Source: Rhodococcus sp. Z13
Lineage (GTDB): Bacteria > Actinomycetota > Actinomycetes > Mycobacteriales > Mycobacteriaceae
Length of the DNA stretch: 64,000 bases
Assembly (NCBI RefSeq): GCF_025837095.1
Contig: NZ_CP107551.1
Coordinates: 3,652,668-3,716,667 of the forward strand
Direction of reading: 5' to 3'
The notes beneath the pieces were generated by a model. The model was not told where the DNA came from, made no database searches, and saw nothing but the letters and a program-made list of their open reading frames with translations. Below, one piece after another: positions 38,911 through 46,548 of this stretch (position 1 is its first letter; every line of letters starts with the position of its first letter). A program made the translations under genes and the position numbers.

Positions 38911-38951
38911 AAGCTACGCAGTGCGGCGGGGCGATCCCACCCTTTCTCTCA
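38911..38951 (-). promoter_or_regulatory. Predicted promoter of the SAM-riboswitch operon with shared motif
   Basis: Minus-strand TGAGAGAAAGGGT (38951-38939) is followed after exactly 22 bases by TAGCTT (38916-38911), a TANNNT -10 box. This is the same arrangement as at 33062-33102 (motif 12 of 13 identical, spacing identical). Confidence 0.62.
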
Positions 38952-39042
38952 TGCTGGCGCGAATCGGGGCGAAAGGGATGGACGAGACCGTCGTCGGTTG
39001 CGGTTTTCCGACCGGTTCCCGGTATCTTCGCCGGTCTCGACC

Positions 39043-39900
39043 TCACACGGAGGCACCCGCCGCGCGCAGGGCACGCCGCACACGCTCGACGAGAACGTGC
39101 GGTCGCCGGTACAGCAGGTCGGCGCCGACGCGGATGACGGTCCACCCCAGCTCGGGCAGCCGCGCGTAGCGGTCGATGTCGAGGGTGCGCTGCGCGGGGT
39201 CGGTCCAGTGCTGCACACCGTCGTACTCGACCAGCCTCCTCCATTCCTTCCAGCCCATGTCGGCGCGGGCCACGAACCCGGCGTCGTCGAAGATCTCGAT
39301 CTGGGTCTCGGGCCTGGGCAAGCCCGCTCGAACCAGGAGGAGACGCGTGTGGGTTTCCGGAGGTGATGCAGCCCCACCGTCCGCGAGTTCCAGAACGGTG
39401 CGCATGCGGAGGAGATGCCGAGCTCCCTTGTGCCGTGCGGCGACGGCCTCGATCTCGGGGATCTTCAGGCCGGTGGCGTTGCACAGCGCGTCGACCATCT
39501 CGACGGACCTGTCGACGTCGTGGCTCCGGGCCAGGTCGAAGCCCGTCCGCGCGGGTGTCGTCACCGTCATGCCGTCGACGGCGCAGGTCTCGATGCCGGG
39601 GATGTTGCGGACGACGATGCCCGGACACGACCGCAGCTTGCCCGGCCTGACGATCTCCGCCGGAAGAGTGGGGTCGAGCCATCGGGTGCCGTGCACGGCG
39701 GCTGCGGAGACACCGGCGAGTACACCGGTCGACCCGGCCCACAGCCACGCCGCCTTCGCCCGGAGCAGGGCGGCCGGCTCGACGCCCGGTGCGATGTAGA
39801 CGTTCCGGTGCAGCTTCCGGAAGTGGTGGGTGAGGCCGTGTCGTGTCACCAGTCCGGCGGCGCGGGCGTCGGTGCCCCGGAACGGTTCGTCGAGGTTCAT
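39043..39900 (-). CDS. DUF559-domain protein (AbiEi/Vsr-like)
   Basis: The 285-residue protein begins with a winged-helix-like segment (RGTDARAAGLVTRHGLTHHFRKLHRNVYIAPG) related to AbiEi antitoxin domains. It ends with a Vsr/DUF559 endonuclease-like domain: ADMGWKEWRRLVEYDGVQHWTDPAQRTLDIDRYARLPELGWTVIRV, in which the E-x-D and Q pattern of the restriction-like fold is visible. Such genes are abundant in mycobacteria and rhodococci, and their function is not established. It stands alone between the sulfur operon promoter and the TauE gene. The stand-alone gene does not look like a full toxin-antitoxin system. Confidence 0.82.
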   Translation of the reverse strand: MNLDEPFRGTDARAAGLVTRHGLTHHFRKLHRNVYIAPGVEPAALLRAKAAWLWAGSTGVLAGVSAAAVHGTRWLDPTLPAEIVRPGKLRSCPGIVVRNIPGIETCAVDGMTVTTPARTGFDLARSHDVDRSVEMVDALCNATGLKIPEIEAVAARHKGARHLLRMRTVLELADGGAASPPETHTRLLLVRAGLPRPETQIEIFDDAGFVARADMGWKEWRRLVEYDGVQHWTDPAQRTLDIDRYARLPELGWTVIRVGADLLYRRPHVLVERVRRALRAAGASV

Positions 39901-39952
39901 GGGCAGGAGCGTGACCCGCGGATCGGCCTTCCGGAACCCCCGTTTCGGCGAG

Positions 39953-39978
39953 TGTGGACAACTTCGGTGTCATCCACA
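39953..39978. other. Pair of inverted DnaA-box-like sites
   Basis: TGTGGACAA (39953-39961, complement of TTGTCCACA) faces TCATCCACA (39970-39978). Both resemble the actinobacterial DnaA box; the second has one mismatch. Only two sites are present, so this is not an origin. Confidence 0.35.
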
Positions 39979-40069
39979 GGCTCGACCGAATCGAGACCGG
40001 CGAAGTTCACGCCGAGACGGCCGTACATCGGCAACAACGCCGGTCTCGACGGACCGTAGACTCCCCTCG

Positions 40070-40846
40070 GTGACCCCGCTCGAACTGTTCCTCGTCGCCC
40101 TCGCCGGTCTCGGCGCCGGTGCCATCAACTCGCTCGTCGGCTCCGGCACCCTCATCACTTTCCCCACGCTCATCGCGTTCGGGGTGCCGCCGGTGACCGC
40201 GACGATGTCCAACGCGATCGGTCTCGTCGCGGGCGGCGTGTCGGGCACATGGGGTTACCGGCGGGAGCTCCGGGGGCAATGGCACCGGCTGCGGTGGCAG
40301 ATCCCCGCGTCGGTGTCCGGCGCGCTGCTCGGATCGTGGCTGCTGCTGCACCTGCCGGAGACGGTGTTCGAGTCCGTCGTGCCGGTGCTGCTGATCCTCG
40401 CGCTGACGCTCGTCGTGCTGCAGCCGAAGATCCAGGCCTGGGTACTGCGCCGGGTGGGGCACGACGCCGACAGGCCGCTCGGGCCGGTGCGCATGGGGTT
40501 ACTGCTCCTGGGCACCTTCGCCGTCGGTGTCTACGGCGGCTACTTCACCGCCGCTCAGGGCATCCTCCTCATGGGTGTGTTCGGGGTGCTGCTGACCGAT
40601 CACATCCAGAAGCAGAACGCCGCGAAGAACCTGCTGTCGCTGCTCGTCAACATCGTGGCGGCCCTGATGTACATCTTCGTGGCGTTCGACCGCATCGACT
40701 GGACCGTCGTCGTGCTCATCGCAGCCGGATCGCTGGTCGGCGGATTCCTCGGCTCCCACTACGGACGGCGACTGTCGCCGGTCATGCTCCGCGCGGTGAT
40801 CGTCGTCGTGGGCCTCATCGGGCTGTTCCGCCTGATGACGTCCTGA
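40070..40846 (+). CDS. TauE/SafE-family membrane transporter
   Basis: The 258-residue protein has about eight transmembrane helices. Its two-repeat layout shows GLGAGAINSLVGSGTLITFPTLIAFGVPPVTATMSNAIGLVAG in repeat one and AVGVYGGYFTAAQGILLMGVFG with QNAAKNLLSLLVNIVAALMYI in repeat two, the signature of the TauE/SafE (sulfite/sulfoacetate exporter) family. These carry organosulfur anions, sulfite or related ions. GTG 40070 has no Shine-Dalgarno, but TAGACT at 40057-40062 allows leaderless initiation. A sulfur role fits the neighbouring operons (inference). Confidence 0.9.
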   Translation: MTPLELFLVALAGLGAGAINSLVGSGTLITFPTLIAFGVPPVTATMSNAIGLVAGGVSGTWGYRRELRGQWHRLRWQIPASVSGALLGSWLLLHLPETVFESVVPVLLILALTLVVLQPKIQAWVLRRVGHDADRPLGPVRMGLLLLGTFAVGVYGGYFTAAQGILLMGVFGVLLTDHIQKQNAAKNLLSLLVNIVAALMYIFVAFDRIDWTVVVLIAAGSLVGGFLGSHYGRRLSPVMLRAVIVVVGLIGLFRLMTS

Positions 40847-40847
40847 C

Positions 40848-41564
40848 TCAGCGGGTGCCCACCGACCAGTCGCCGATCTTCCACTGGAAGAACCAGCAGT
40901 GGAAGTACCGCCAGCTACCCAAGCTCGACGACCAGGAAGCCCGATGGCAGTTCTCGCCCCCCGGATTCGGCGGGGCCGGCGGGTCGTCACCCTCCGCGCG
41001 GAACTCCCAGAGCGCCACGGTGTCGGTTCGTGATGCCGCCTCGTGCGGCTTCGTGCCGTCCGGGAGCTCCACCCGGAAACACAGCGTGCGGATCGTGTCC
41101 GGCTGCAGTGTGAAGTCGCCGCCGCGCTGCGAGATGGGCTGGTCGTTCACGATGGTCGCGGTACCGAAACCCGACTCGTTGCACGACGCCGCGGGAACTT
41201 CCGAGACCGAGTAGCGCAGCAGATCCGCGATGGAACCCTGGGTGGTCAGCGCCGGCCGCAGGTTCACCGAGACCGGCGTGGTGACACCGGAGACCGCGCG
41301 GAGCGCGACGGGCGCGTAGACGGGCTCACCAGGCACCAGAGCCAGCGGGTCGACCGAGAAGTCGAACTGCCCCGCCTGGCCCTGGGTGGCGAACTCGCCC
41401 CACGGACCCGACGCCGTCTGGTCCGAGCTGAAGTTCGCCTGGATACCCCCCTGCGAGGCAGGGGGATTCAGGTGGGAACCGTACCCACAGGAGGCGACCA
41501 TCCCGAGGGTGCCGAGCATCGCCAACAGGCGCATTCCCTTCCACGCAGATCTCGCTACGCGCAC
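40848..41564 (-). CDS. Putative lipoprotein paralogue of the TasA-like exported subunit
   Basis: The 238-residue secreted protein has a hydrophobic signal (MRLLAMLGTLGMVASCG) with a plausible lipobox VASC. Residues 50-195 align by eye with the TasA-like protein encoded at 44200-44829: LVPGEPVY versus LVPQEPVF, a mid-domain Cys (PAASC versus PAAC), and FTLQPDTIRTLCFRVEL versus ITLAPEGYAWVCFKAEL. The last 35 residues are rich in Trp and Phe with two cysteines (NCHRASW ... HCWFFQWKIGDWSVG) and have no counterpart. Probably a minor or membrane-anchoring subunit of a surface fibre (inference). It is the last gene of the operon, one base from the convergent TauE gene stop. Confidence 0.72.
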   Translation of the reverse strand: MRVARSAWKGMRLLAMLGTLGMVASCGYGSHLNPPASQGGIQANFSSDQTASGPWGEFATQGQAGQFDFSVDPLALVPGEPVYAPVALRAVSGVTTPVSVNLRPALTTQGSIADLLRYSVSEVPAASCNESGFGTATIVNDQPISQRGGDFTLQPDTIRTLCFRVELPDGTKPHEAASRTDTVALWEFRAEGDDPPAPPNPGGENCHRASWSSSLGSWRYFHCWFFQWKIGDWSVGTR

Positions 41565-41588
41565 GGCTTGTGTCTCCTGGTCGGCTCG

Positions 41589-43556
41589 TTATCCGTCGAG
41601 GGTGTCGTCGTCGGATGTGGTGGTCTCGGCACCCTCGGTGGTTTCCGGGGCCGACGTGGTGGTCTCGGTCTCGACGGTCGGTGTGCTCTCACCGGTGGTC
41701 GTGCTCGGTGCGGTGACCGTCGGCACCGTCACTGTCGGCACGGGCACCGGCGGCAGCGTGAAGATCCAGCCCGCAGTGCCTTCCGGCCGGAGCATCACCG
41801 AGTTGCTGCCGTTCGTGAGAGCGAACGTTACCCAGCCCGAGTACTCCTTGCCCGCCGAGAACGTCGTCGGCAGCGGGGTTCCGTCGGTGCAGGCGACACT
41901 GGTCGTCTCGACTGGGACGGTGGAGCCATCCGACAGGACCTCACGGAAGTCCTTGGTGCGCAGACCGCCGAGGCTGGTCGTGCCGGGCTCGTCGGCCGTC
42001 GTGACGTCCAGCTTCACCGAGACGCAGTCGGTTCCCCGGACGATGTCCACGATCTCGGCGGTGCCGAGTGTGCTGCCGTCGGTGGCGACCATGGTGAACG
42101 GCACCTCGGTCTTCACGCGGCTCGGCGTGGTGGGGCCGCTCGGAGCCTTCGTCGTCGACGTCGTGGTTCCCGAGGTCGTGGTGCCGGGCGTCGTGGTCGT
42201 CGGTTCTGCGCTCTCCGAGGTTTCTTCGGAGTCGCCGTCGGCCTTGTCGCCGTCCTTCGCCTCCGTCTCCTCCGGAGCGGTGGTTCCGGTCGTGGTGGTG
42301 ACGGTCGCGGACTTGTCGCTCGCGGCGTCCTCGTCGTCGGCGACGATCTCGGTGTCGCCGGCCTCTTCCTCGAGCTCGAGCGGCGGCTGCGGTGCGGCTT
42401 CGCCGATCACACCGTCGGTGATCAGGAGGTCGAGCGGGGAGAGCAGCGTGCGCTTGGCCGCGAGCGGTGCCGTAGTGGTCGTGGGCTCGCAGGAGGTCGG
42501 CTCGACCGTCTCCTCTGTGATGTCCTCGACCACTTCCAGCTCGTCCGAAACATCTTCGGAGTCGACGAGTTCGGGGTCGACGGGCTCGGTGGGAACAACA
42601 TCCGTGGTTGTCCCGGCCTCATCGTTCTCCTCGACCAAGAACTCGTCCTCCGGACGCAGTGCCTCGATCTCAGGAGTGCACACGGGAAGCTCTTGGGCCC
42701 GCAACATCATCGGCGCCATTGCGGAAGTGGCCCCGAAACCCTCCAGAGAAGGAAGCGGCACTCCCATACCGCATGCGGCATGCACAACGATCATATCGAG
42801 GTACCAGCCGACGCCGTCTATGTACAACCTCAGCGTGGACGAAGCCTGATTTGCATTGACAACGACAGTGTGAGTGAGCGTCGCTGTGCCATTCCGGGTT
42901 TCAGCCGTGGCTGTCGCAACTCCGCCAGTGAGTGACGCTTGCGGTACCACAATAGTCTGGTCGGGATCCAGCAAACTGGAGGTGCCCTTAAGAATCATAG
43001 TTCCCGAGGGAGGGGTTACCGAAGGAGCTTGTCCCTCTTTACAGGTTGCCGATGTCGTGAACACCTCCCCCGTAGGGCTACTGAATACCGTGACACCAAG
43101 TAACCGAGTCGTTTTTGCAACGATGTTCTTGGTACTGGACACCGCATCGGCGACTACATCGGTGGACGCGCAGGTCCCCTCCGTAGACAGGTACGACGCG
43201 CAGACTGCAGCCTCCACGCTGATGTAGCCTGCCCCGAGGAGACCATCCGCCTCGAATACGACGAAGTTCGGGTTTCCTAACGAAGCGCGCCCTCTGTCCT
43301 GCGCCGTTTTCTCTGTCTCGACACCGTCGAACGTATCGTTGGTGAGGGGACGGCCGATCTTCGAGCGACCCGACACGCTCTGCGCATAGCCGTTGAGAGC
43401 AACAGGACTCGCCCCGAAAGTGGAGGACCCGAACACCCGATCGGTCCAGCTCGCCAATGTCTGTCCTACGAGCCCAGTATTGAAGATCGCGGCACCGGCC
43501 ACGGCGAGGACACCGAGCAGCGCAACGAGGAGGCGCGACGACCTGGGGTTCTTCAT
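41589..43556 (-). CDS. Large SipW-dependent surface protein with Thr/Glu-rich stalk
   Basis: The 655-residue protein starts with an alternate-type signal (LLVALLGVLAVAGAAIFNTG then LASWTDRVFGSSTFGAS); the W-x-D-x-V-x-GSSTFG motif is shared with the TasA-like protein nearby. Residues 40-260 form a beta-rich domain with several cysteines. About 290-460 is acidic and Thr-rich low complexity (EPTTTTPGTTTSGTTTSTTK), 470-600 is a second beta domain, and a Thr/Pro tail follows. No LPXTG or clear membrane anchor is seen. The ATG overlaps the signal peptidase stop (ATGA). The 5' part of the gene is visibly poorer in GC than its surroundings. Probably a surface or matrix adhesin (inference). Confidence 0.75.
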   Translation of the reverse strand: MKNPRSSRLLVALLGVLAVAGAAIFNTGLVGQTLASWTDRVFGSSTFGASPVALNGYAQSVSGRSKIGRPLTNDTFDGVETEKTAQDRGRASLGNPNFVVFEADGLLGAGYISVEAAVCASYLSTEGTCASTDVVADAVSSTKNIVAKTTRLLGVTVFSSPTGEVFTTSATCKEGQAPSVTPPSGTMILKGTSSLLDPDQTIVVPQASLTGGVATATAETRNGTATLTHTVVVNANQASSTLRLYIDGVGWYLDMIVVHAACGMGVPLPSLEGFGATSAMAPMMLRAQELPVCTPEIEALRPEDEFLVEENDEAGTTTDVVPTEPVDPELVDSEDVSDELEVVEDITEETVEPTSCEPTTTTAPLAAKRTLLSPLDLLITDGVIGEAAPQPPLELEEEAGDTEIVADDEDAASDKSATVTTTTGTTAPEETEAKDGDKADGDSEETSESAEPTTTTPGTTTSGTTTSTTKAPSGPTTPSRVKTEVPFTMVATDGSTLGTAEIVDIVRGTDCVSVKLDVTTADEPGTTSLGGLRTKDFREVLSDGSTVPVETTSVACTDGTPLPTTFSAGKEYSGWVTFALTNGSNSVMLRPEGTAGWIFTLPPVPVPTVTVPTVTAPSTTTGESTPTVETETTTSAPETTEGAETTTSDDDTLDG

Positions 43557-44119
43557 TGCTGGTCCTTCGGATCAACAGACGATGCGGGAATGGATTCGAG
43601 TTCGGTCTTACGGGGCCAGAACGCCCACAGCACGAGGAGTGCGGCACCGATGGTGAGGGCTCCGAGAATCAAGGGATCCGAGAACCACACGAGAATCGAT
43701 GCGGCGCCGGGGACGGACCACAGCACCTTCCGTACCTCGGTGACCCGGTAGGGGCCGGGGTCAGGACTGGGATTGGCGTCGCCCTTCATCTCGATGAGGG
43801 CTTCACCAGGACCTTGGGGGTAGACGGCGATCACCCGGTGGGTGATGGGGAGTTCTCCCTCCTCGCGGTCCACAGTGACGACATCTCCGACCTTGATCTC
43901 ATCGGCCGAGATACGTTGCACCACCGACATGGAGCCCTGGGGGATGGTCGGCGACATCGACCCCGTCTTGAACAGGATCAGGGAGATATTGAAGAAGAAC
44001 GCAGCGATGACCAAGCCGATGCACACCACTCCGCCTGCAGCCAGCAGGTTCAGCACTGCGTTCTCGATACGAGACCACGCGGACTTGTGCGGCTTCTTGC
44101 TATCGGGCATGGCATGCAC
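43553..44119 (-). CDS. sipW: Signal peptidase I, SipW type
   Basis: The 188-residue membrane protease has an N-terminal helix (LLAAGGVVCIGLVIAAFFFNISL), the catalytic serine in FKTGSMSPTIPQGS, EIKVGDVVTVDRE, and ITHRVIAVYPQ, where His replaces the usual general-base Lys as in archaeal/ER-type and SipW signal peptidases. A second helix lies near 140-165. It should process the two neighbouring proteins that carry alternate signals. GTG 44119 and ATG 44110 are both possible starts. It is the second gene of the operon, 80 bases after the TasA-like gene with a strong hairpin between. Confidence 0.88.
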   Translation of the reverse strand: MHAMPDSKKPHKSAWSRIENAVLNLLAAGGVVCIGLVIAAFFFNISLILFKTGSMSPTIPQGSMSVVQRISADEIKVGDVVTVDREEGELPITHRVIAVYPQGPGEALIEMKGDANPSPDPGPYRVTEVRKVLWSVPGAASILVWFSDPLILGALTIGAALLVLWAFWPRKTELESIPASSVDPKDQQ

Positions 44120-44157
44120 GTTGGTTCAGACCGTTCCTCGATCAGTGGACTGGCGTT

Positions 44158-44192
44158 GCTTGCGCCTCCCGGTAAGGCCGGGAGGCGCAAGC
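44158..44192 (-). terminator. Strong hairpin between TasA-like gene and sipW
   Basis: Perfect 15-bp arms GCTTGCGCCTCCCGG (44158-44172) and complement (44178-44192) with a 5-base loop, 8 bases after the TasA-like gene stop. No U-run follows. It may partly terminate transcription or protect the upstream message, making the subunit more abundant than the peptidase. Confidence 0.65.
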
Positions 44193-44199
44193 ACAGAGA

Positions 44200-44829
44200 C
44201 TAGGAGCTCTGGCCGTTGAAGACCCAGGTCGCCGTGACCTGCTGGTCCTGCAGTGCCAGGTCGCCTGCAGCGTCTTCGCTCAGCTCGGCCTTGAAGCACA
44301 CCCAGGCGTATCCCTCAGGAGCAAGGGTGATCGCATCGGCAGCCGACGCCAACGCCGACGACAGCGGGCCACTGAAGAGCACGTCACCGGTAGTGGTCGC
44401 ATCGCACGCTGCCGGAGTCGCAGTGGTCGCTCCGCTCACGAGCGTGGCGGTGATGTCGATCTCGTCAGCAAGGTCGGTCGACCCCGTGATATTGCCCTTC
44501 TCCAAGCCGATGGTGGCACCCAGATTGCCGTACTGCTCGTGAAGACCGAAGACGCTGAAGACCGGCTCTTGCGGCACCAGAGCATCGTTGTCGGGCAAGA
44601 AGGTCATCGTTGCCGCGTCGCCCTCCTGGACGAAGTCCTCCCAGGCGTTCTCGGCGGGGGTGAAGCCCTGCAGGTTCCACTGGGAGTCGCCGGTTCCGAA
44701 GGTCGAGCTACCCCACACGGAGTCGTTCCAGGCGGCGAGGGTGACAGCCGCACCGACGCCGAGGACGAGGCCGGAGGCCAGGATCGCGCGGACCTTGCGA
44801 CGCTTCTGAGTCTGCTCAGGAGTGGTCAT
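44200..44829 (-). CDS. SipW-dependent exported protein, TasA/camelysin-like (RER_14450-type)
   Basis: The 209-residue protein has a charged N-terminus (QKRRKVRAIL), a hydrophobic core (ASGLVLGVGAAVTLAAW) and the alternate-signal cleavage region AWNDSVWGSSTFG, known in actinobacterial proteins matured by SipW. The mature part is a beta-rich domain with DNDALVPQEPVFSVFG, ITATLVSGATTATPAACD and ITLAPEGYAWVCFKAEL. The family includes TasA-type matrix fibre subunits. It is the first gene of a four-gene operon with its peptidase, a large surface protein and a paralogue. Fibre formation is inferred from family and context. Confidence 0.85.
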   Translation of the reverse strand: MTTPEQTQKRRKVRAILASGLVLGVGAAVTLAAWNDSVWGSSTFGTGDSQWNLQGFTPAENAWEDFVQEGDAATMTFLPDNDALVPQEPVFSVFGLHEQYGNLGATIGLEKGNITGSTDLADEIDITATLVSGATTATPAACDATTTGDVLFSGPLSSALASAADAITLAPEGYAWVCFKAELSEDAAGDLALQDQQVTATWVFNGQSS

Positions 44830-45204
44830 GAAGATTTTCCATTCTCATGGGGCGCAATACTGCGCACTTGGGGGACGCTTGAATTATCCACCGCAACACA
44901 AGGTTTGTTACGTGAGCCATCCGACATGTAACGGGCGACTCACAGAACGGCATAGAACACGCCAACCCTGCGCAAAGTCGCAGGTAGAGGCGTTACTTCG
45001 AGTGCGGTTCACCCCGCGTTCACCCGGGCCTTTAGCCCTCAAAACGACATTGCACACAATCGAGATCAGATAACAATTCGATAAATGAAACCCCGAGTTC
45101 TATGTAAGTTACCCGCGAGTAGGGGTCCACATAAGTTATATTATGGCACGCCCGTACCAATTTTGTTTACCCTTGCCTTACCCGCAATAAGGGGTTCGTT
45201 GACC
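44830..45204. other. AT-rich intergenic region upstream of the surface-protein operon
   Basis: This 375-base gap has clearly lower GC than its flanks, especially 45050-45200. It holds no convincing gene. Visible structure includes a 6-bp hairpin CCTGCG/CGCAGG (about 44967-44984), two GTTCACCC repeats 12 bases apart (45007 and 45019), two related TGTAAGTTA / CATAAGTTA elements near 45100 and 45130, and GATAAT-like -10 candidates on the minus strand near 44884. It probably contains the promoter and regulator sites for the leftward operon, and the 3' end of the cob operon. Confidence 0.5.
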
Positions 45205-46548
45205 TCAACCCCGCAGCGGGACCGGGATCCCCGCCACCACGAGCGTCACCGTTTCCGAAGCCTCGGCCACTCGAGCATTTAGCCGTCCCAGGAGGTCTCG
45301 GAACAGGCGACCCGACGCCGTCGCCGGCACCACCCCACTGCCGACCTCGTTGCTCACCGCGACCACCGGGGCCGGGCACGCCTTCCACGCCTCGAGCAGT
45401 TCCTCGATGTCCGCGTCCACGGCCGCGACGTCTCCCCCGTCCCACACGCCGTGCAGATCGAGTCGGGCGGTGAGCCAGGTGCCCAGGCAGTCGACGAGCA
45501 GCGGCGTCGTCGCCGACTTCAGCACCTCCGCGACGTCCACCGTCTCCACCGTCGCCCACGAGTCGGGGCGCCGCGCGCGGTGCAACGCAACCCGCTGCGC
45601 CCACTCGGCGTCGCCCTCACGCACACCACCCGTCGCGACGTAGGTGACGGCCTCGAACGTCGAGCACAGTTCTTCCGCGTGCCGGGACTTGCCCGACCGC
45701 ACACCGCCGAGCACCAGCGTCCGATGACCTGTCAGCCGAGGACCGTCGCCCACGTGCACCACCTCTCCGTCGCGACCGGCCCGCGCGCCGCACGCGCCCA
45801 GCCGTTCCCCGAGCTCGTCGATCACCGGGTTGTGGTGCCCGAGATGCACGGCGACCACGTCGGTCGACTCCCCCACTGCACCGACTCCGCGGAATCCGTC
45901 GAGCATCGATGCGAACTCCGGCAGCCCCAGATGCCCCTCGGACAGTTCGGAACGGTCCCCGAAGGTCTCCTCGAGGAACACCGCGTCGTAGTGGGCGTCG
46001 CGCACGGTCTCGAACCGGTCGGTGGGCCACGGCCCGGTGTCGCACGCCCACAGCAGCCGTGAGCCGGTGGGTCCCGTCACGTCGTAGAGCACCGCGTCGC
46101 CGTCGCGAAAAACCTTGTGCCGCGCGGGAAGTACGCGAACGTCGTACTCCCCCACCGCGATCCGGTCGCCGGCGGCGACGGGCACGAAGCGCACCGGGTC
46201 GTCCGGTCCCGCCCAGGGGCGGCAGACGTCGAGGGCGTCGGCCGGGCCGATCACCTCGAGTTCGCCACAGCCCTCGATCCACGATCGGAACAGCAACGCC
46301 TGCGGGCCGAGATGGTCGGTGTGCGCGTGGGTGAGCAGGATGTGCCGCACGTGCGCCAGCGACCTGCCGTACCGCACCGCCGCGCGCGGCGCCTCCGGTC
46401 CGCAGTCGAGCATCAGCACGTCGTCGACCAGGGCCGCGGTCTGCCCGCGGATCTCCCCGCGCCGCGCGGCGTCGCTGCACGAGGCACACGAACAGAACGG
46501 GCTGGGCCAGCCGTCGGCGGCACCCGTGCCGAGCAGCAGCACCTCCAT
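45205..46548 (-). CDS. cobU: Fused metallo-beta-lactamase-fold hydrolase and CobU (adenosylcobinamide kinase/guanylyltransferase)
   Basis: Two enzymes in one 447-residue chain. Residues 1-265 are a metallo-beta-lactamase fold like PhnP/arylsulfatase-type phosphodiesterases: LGTGAADGWPSPFCSCASC (possible zinc Cys cluster), ILLTHAHTDHLGPQAL (HxHxDH), LLWACDTGPW and VAVHLGHHNPV. Residues 270-447 are CobU with P-loop LVLGGVRSGKSRHAEEL, TYVATGG, VALHRARRPDSW, LVDCLGTWLTARL and VSNEVGSGVVP, the conserved nucleotide-transfer and guanylate sites. CobU activates cobinamide during cobalamin salvage. The ATG overlaps the btuD stop (TGATG). The fusion suggests the hydrolase acts on cobinamide phosphodiester or a lower-ligand intermediate (inference). 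Confidence 0.9.
   Translation of the reverse strand: MEVLLLGTGAADGWPSPFCSCASCSDAARRGEIRGQTAALVDDVLMLDCGPEAPRAAVRYGRSLAHVRHILLTHAHTDHLGPQALLFRSWIEGCGELEVIGPADALDVCRPWAGPDDPVRFVPVAAGDRIAVGEYDVRVLPARHKVFRDGDAVLYDVTGPTGSRLLWACDTGPWPTDRFETVRDAHYDAVFLEETFGDRSELSEGHLGLPEFASMLDGFRGVGAVGESTDVVAVHLGHHNPVIDELGERLGACGARAGRDGEVVHVGDGPRLTGHRTLVLGGVRSGKSRHAEELCSTFEAVTYVATGGVREGDAEWAQRVALHRARRPDSWATVETVDVAEVLKSATTPLLVDCLGTWLTARLDLHGVWDGGDVAAVDADIEELLEAWKACPAPVVAVSNEVGSGVVPATASGRLFRDLLGRLNARVAEASETVTLVVAGIPVPLRG

Noticed and set aside
39043-39900. Complete type IV toxin-antitoxin system
   Set aside because: The AbiEi-like/DUF559 protein stands alone; no nucleotidyltransferase-type toxin gene is adjacent.
44884-44892. 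TTATCCACC as a DnaA box / replication origin
   Set aside because: A single near-match in an AT-rich gap with no cluster of boxes and no dnaA-dnaN neighbours.
44830-45204. A c-di-GMP or c-di-AMP riboswitch before the surface operon
   Set aside because: GGGGTGAAC-like strings recall the ydaO motif, but the required AGCTAACC-type and other conserved segments are missing, and no GEMM core is visible.
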